Below are positions 4,795-6,790 of a stretch of DNA of 6,790 nt, piece after piece. The DNA comes from Candidatus Magasanikiibacteriota bacterium (GTDB lineage: Bacteria > Patescibacteriota > Patescibacteriia > Magasanikbacterales > UBA10003), in assembly GCA_003514455.1 (NCBI GenBank), contig DOQH01000037.1, positions 31,016-37,805 on the forward strand, read 5' to 3'. Below the pieces are notes generated by a model. It had not been told where the DNA came from, ran no database searches, and was given only the letters and a program-made list of their open reading frames with translations. How positions within the stretch are numbered: position 1 is the first letter of the stretch; every line of letters begins with the position of its first letter. Position numbers and translations under genes: made by a program.

Positions 4795-5958
4795 CTACCG
4801 ATTTCCTTTTGCTCGATTGTGTGTCCTACACAGCATCTCGCAATTCTTCGTTGAAGTAGCACCACCCTTACTCCACGCTGATACATGATCTGCTTCCATT
4901 TCACCAAAACTCCAAATCTTATCCTTATTAGCGTCGTGTCCAACTGCACAAAGTGAACAATTTGATTTCTTTTTAGTTTCAGCTTCGCGAGTCTGCTTTT
5001 CATAAACAGCTCTTTTAGTTGGTTCGTCAAAAATACGAATATTAAGCAATTTTGTGTCGTTATTACCTCCCAAAATATATTCAAAAATCCCTTTTTTATC
5101 CTTAACAAAAAAGTCGCCATAGAGCTTGCGTACCTCGGCTGATACTTTGGCCGGATTGAATTTCTTTGTGTGATGTTCCTCGTAAAGTCGGCCCCATTCA
5201 AGCCCGCACATTTCGCTTTCTACGTCAGTAAATACGCTAGATATCCAATCAATGACGGTGTTAAAATATTTTTTCAACTCATCAATATTTTTGTCTTTGC
5301 GATGTTTGCTCATGTAATCGCCAATATTGCCTTTGCTTACCCAATCGAGAGCACATTCCAAAAATTTCTGTCGGTTCGCACTACCGGAAACATACGCACT
5401 CCATTTTTGAATATTGGCATTTTGGCTATTGCTGAATTCCTCTTTAGCCTTAGTTACGAATGGGCCAGAATACACAGCGTTAAGTAATTCCTGATTATTG
5501 AGCGGAACACCTGCAATATTTATGGTCTTAAACCATTCTTTTATTTGGCTTTCTGTACCTTCACATTCGTAAATGAGCAATTTTGTTTCTAAAATCTTGT
5601 TTTGCTTGTCCTTTGCCATGTTACCAAAAATCTGCGGCATCCCGTTTTCATCTTTAATGGCAAATTTGTCGGTGATGAATCGTCCGAGACTGGTGACGCG
5701 CTGTTGCCCATCTAAAACTTCAAATGTGTCTTTGCCAACTTTATTGAAATAAATCAAGCCAATTGGATATTCTTTGAGAACAGACTCGATTACGCCTGCT
5801 TCTCTGTTTTCTTCGGCGTAGATATAGTTACGCTGGTATTCAGGCTGAATGGTGAGTTTACCAGACAAGCCGAACAGACCCTTACCTTCAAGCTCGTTAT
5901 AAACAAACCCATTACAGATTTCTTTTATGGTTATGGTGGTTTTTAAAATTGTTTTCAT
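4795..5958 (-). CDS. DUF262 (GmrSD/ParB-like) protein with C-terminal HNH nuclease domain
   Basis: This 387-residue protein has two parts. The N-terminal DUF262 domain has [10 protein letters not shown] at 38-47 and [10 protein letters not shown] at 82-91. DGQQR is the nucleotide-handling signature of ParB/Srx-like DUF262 proteins, including the GmrS side of GmrSD type IV restriction enzymes. The C-terminus is an HNH nuclease: a CxxC zinc pair at C334/C337, the catalytic D357-H358 in [10 protein letters not shown], a GG turn at 365-366, N372, and CxxH (C377/H380) followed by N381 in [12 protein letters not shown]. It probably senses or hydrolyses a nucleotide and cuts DNA in the cytoplasm. 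Its ATG overlaps the upstream methyltransferase stop by 4 bases (ATGA), indicating coupled translation and a modification-restriction pair. A terminator follows. Domain identity is firm; the target and any protection by the methylase are inferred. Confidence 0.92.
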   Translation of the reverse strand: MKTILKTTITIKEICNGFVYNELEGKGLFGLSGKLTIQPEYQRNYIYAEENREAGVIESVLKEYPIGLIYFNKVGKDTFEVLDGQQRVTSLGRFITDKFAIKDENGMPQIFGNMAKDKQNKILETKLLIYECEGTESQIKEWFKTINIAGVPLNNQELLNAVYSGPFVTKAKEEFSNSQNANIQKWSAYVSGSANRQKFLECALDWVSKGNIGDYMSKHRKDKNIDELKKYFNTVIDWISSVFTDVESEMCGLEWGRLYEEHHTKKFNPAKVSAEVRKLYGDFFVKDKKGIFEYILGGNNDTKLLNIRIFDEPTKRAVYEKQTREAETKKKSNCSLCAVGHDANKDKIWSFGEMEADHVSAWSKGGATSTKNCEMLCRTHNRAKGNR

Positions 5959-6790
5959 ATTATTTTTCTACTTTTTTTAATTAAAATACGAGCGTATGGA
6001 TCGTTACGGCCAGCAATTTTTAACTGGGGTGGTTTTGGTAATCCTTTCTCAACTATCGTAAAAAAATGAGGATTAATATCGATAATTTCAAACTGTTCAG
6101 GATTATATTTGTCAAGAAATGTAATCGGTACACCCATTACACCTTTATAATCACTTGGAATTGCATCGGTAAAAGGTACTTCTATTGCATCATAATTGTC
6201 ATATTTAGGATATTCTTTTTTGTCTTTAATTTCTTTATGTTTACTATATTTTAAATTTTCTGCCATTGTCATGAGGGGTAATGGTTGATGACGGCGCCCG
6301 TGGTCAAGATTAGTAAGCCATAAACAATTATTAGTGGCAACAATTCTGTCTCCATTTTTATCTATTCGAGCTTCTGATCCGTACAATTCGTAGGATTTAG
6401 GTACAATAAATCCAGAAATCCATCTTCCCATTCCATTACCAAGCCATGCTTTATTTTTTTTAACTTTTTGGAATATTTCTCTATAAGTTAGGCAATTTAT
6501 ATTGCCAATAATCAAAAACTTTTTATCATAATCAAAAAGTTGTTTAACGTATTCGCGAAACAAACTGAAAGGTGGATTTGTTATAACGATATCGGATTTT
6601 TTTAGCAATTCCACGCACTCAGGACTTCTAAAATCACCGTTTTTTTCTAACGGCGCCCATTCATTGTGTTTGTTTGCCTTTAACTGTTTGGCAACATCCT
6701 TCAAATCGAACTCACCGTCGCCGTCTATGTCGTGCACTTCGTTGATAATAAACTTGTTAGCTGTTACCTTCGGACGGCCTTTTGATTTTG
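5955..6790 (-). CDS. EcoRI-family adenine-specific DNA methyltransferase (5' end outside window)
   Basis: The frame is open to the window edge. Reading in from 6788, it gives [18 protein letters not shown] before the HDIDGDGEF stretch, so the GTG at 6735-6737 is internal and the true start lies beyond the window. About 278 codons are visible. The catalytic motif [20 protein letters not shown] carries NPPF (6567-6578), the family IV motif for N6-adenine transfer, and its surroundings closely resemble M.Eco[45 protein letters not shown] and [14 protein letters not shown] follow, as in PF13651-type proteins. It transfers methyl from S-adenosylmethionine to adenine in a specific site; whether that site is GAATTC is unknown. 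It overlaps the DUF262-HNH gene by 4 bases, so the two are an operon. The missing N-terminus should hold the SAM-binding motif. Confidence 0.9.
   Translation of the reverse strand, partial: KSKGRPKVTANKFIINEVHDIDGDGEFDLKDVAKQLKANKHNEWAPLEKNGDFRSPECVELLKKSDIVITNPPFSLFREYVKQLFDYDKKFLIIGNINCLTYREIFQKVKKNKAWLGNGMGRWISGFIVPKSYELYGSEARIDKNGDRIVATNNCLWLTNLDHGRRHQPLPLMTMAENLKYSKHKEIKDKKEYPKYDNYDAIEVPFTDAIPSDYKGVMGVPITFLDKYNPEQFEIIDINPHFFTIVEKGLPKPPQLKIAGRNDPYARILIKKSRKII

Noticed and set aside
4749..5201. 150-codon - strand ORF overlapping the HNH end of the DUF262 gene
   Set aside because: It is out of frame with the HNH domain, whose zinc and catalytic residues are all intact in the longer frame. 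It is not a frameshift fragment.
6735..6737. GTG as the start of the methyltransferase
   Set aside because: The frame continues upstream to the window edge with sensible protein sequence, so this is an internal valine codon.

Overview
The window looks like part of a Candidate Phyla Radiation (Patescibacteria/Parcubacteria-like) genome. This is inferred from AT-rich genes with weak or absent Shine-Dalgarno sequences, separated by a GC-rich, palindrome-packed intergenic block of a kind I associate with these lineages. No rRNA, tRNA, CRISPR array, transposase or integrase gene is visible, so the assignment rests on style and not on a marker gene.

Left part (1-690, + strand): a housekeeping end. 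It holds the C-terminus of a YmdB/TIGR00282-type metallophosphoesterase, then a complete HU-family DNA-binding protein with a strong Shine-Dalgarno, closed by a textbook intrinsic terminator. From about 740 to 945 there is a block of nested GC-rich inverted repeats with no credible gene. One of these hairpins carries four G-runs in its loop, and a 9-bp direct repeat brackets the block. On the - strand at 983-1153 lies a 56-codon gene for a YjzC-like small protein, bracketed by a perfect 12-bp inverted repeat (957-968 / 1298-1309).

Right part (1387-6790): a compact defence-type island. A + strand sce7726-family PD-(D/E)XK nuclease-like gene runs head-on into a - strand operon and overlaps its last gene by 59 bp. 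That operon, read right to left, is a HigB-type toxin, a HigA antitoxin fused to an ImmA/IrrE HExxH metallopeptidase, and a beta-family (PF14350-like) protein. It has its own sigma-70-like promoter with a perfect DnaA-box 9-mer just upstream. Behind a strong terminator sits a second - strand operon: a 5'-truncated EcoRI-family adenine methyltransferase whose stop overlaps the start of a DUF262 (GmrSD/ParB-like) protein with a C-terminal HNH nuclease domain.

Working model (inference): the right-hand operon is a modification-restriction pair in which the methyltransferase marks self DNA and the DUF262-HNH protein cuts or senses. The left-hand four-gene set is a toxin-antitoxin module whose antitoxin carries its own protease, linked to a beta-family protein and a nuclease-like partner. 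This second set is the best candidate for a little-described system in the window.
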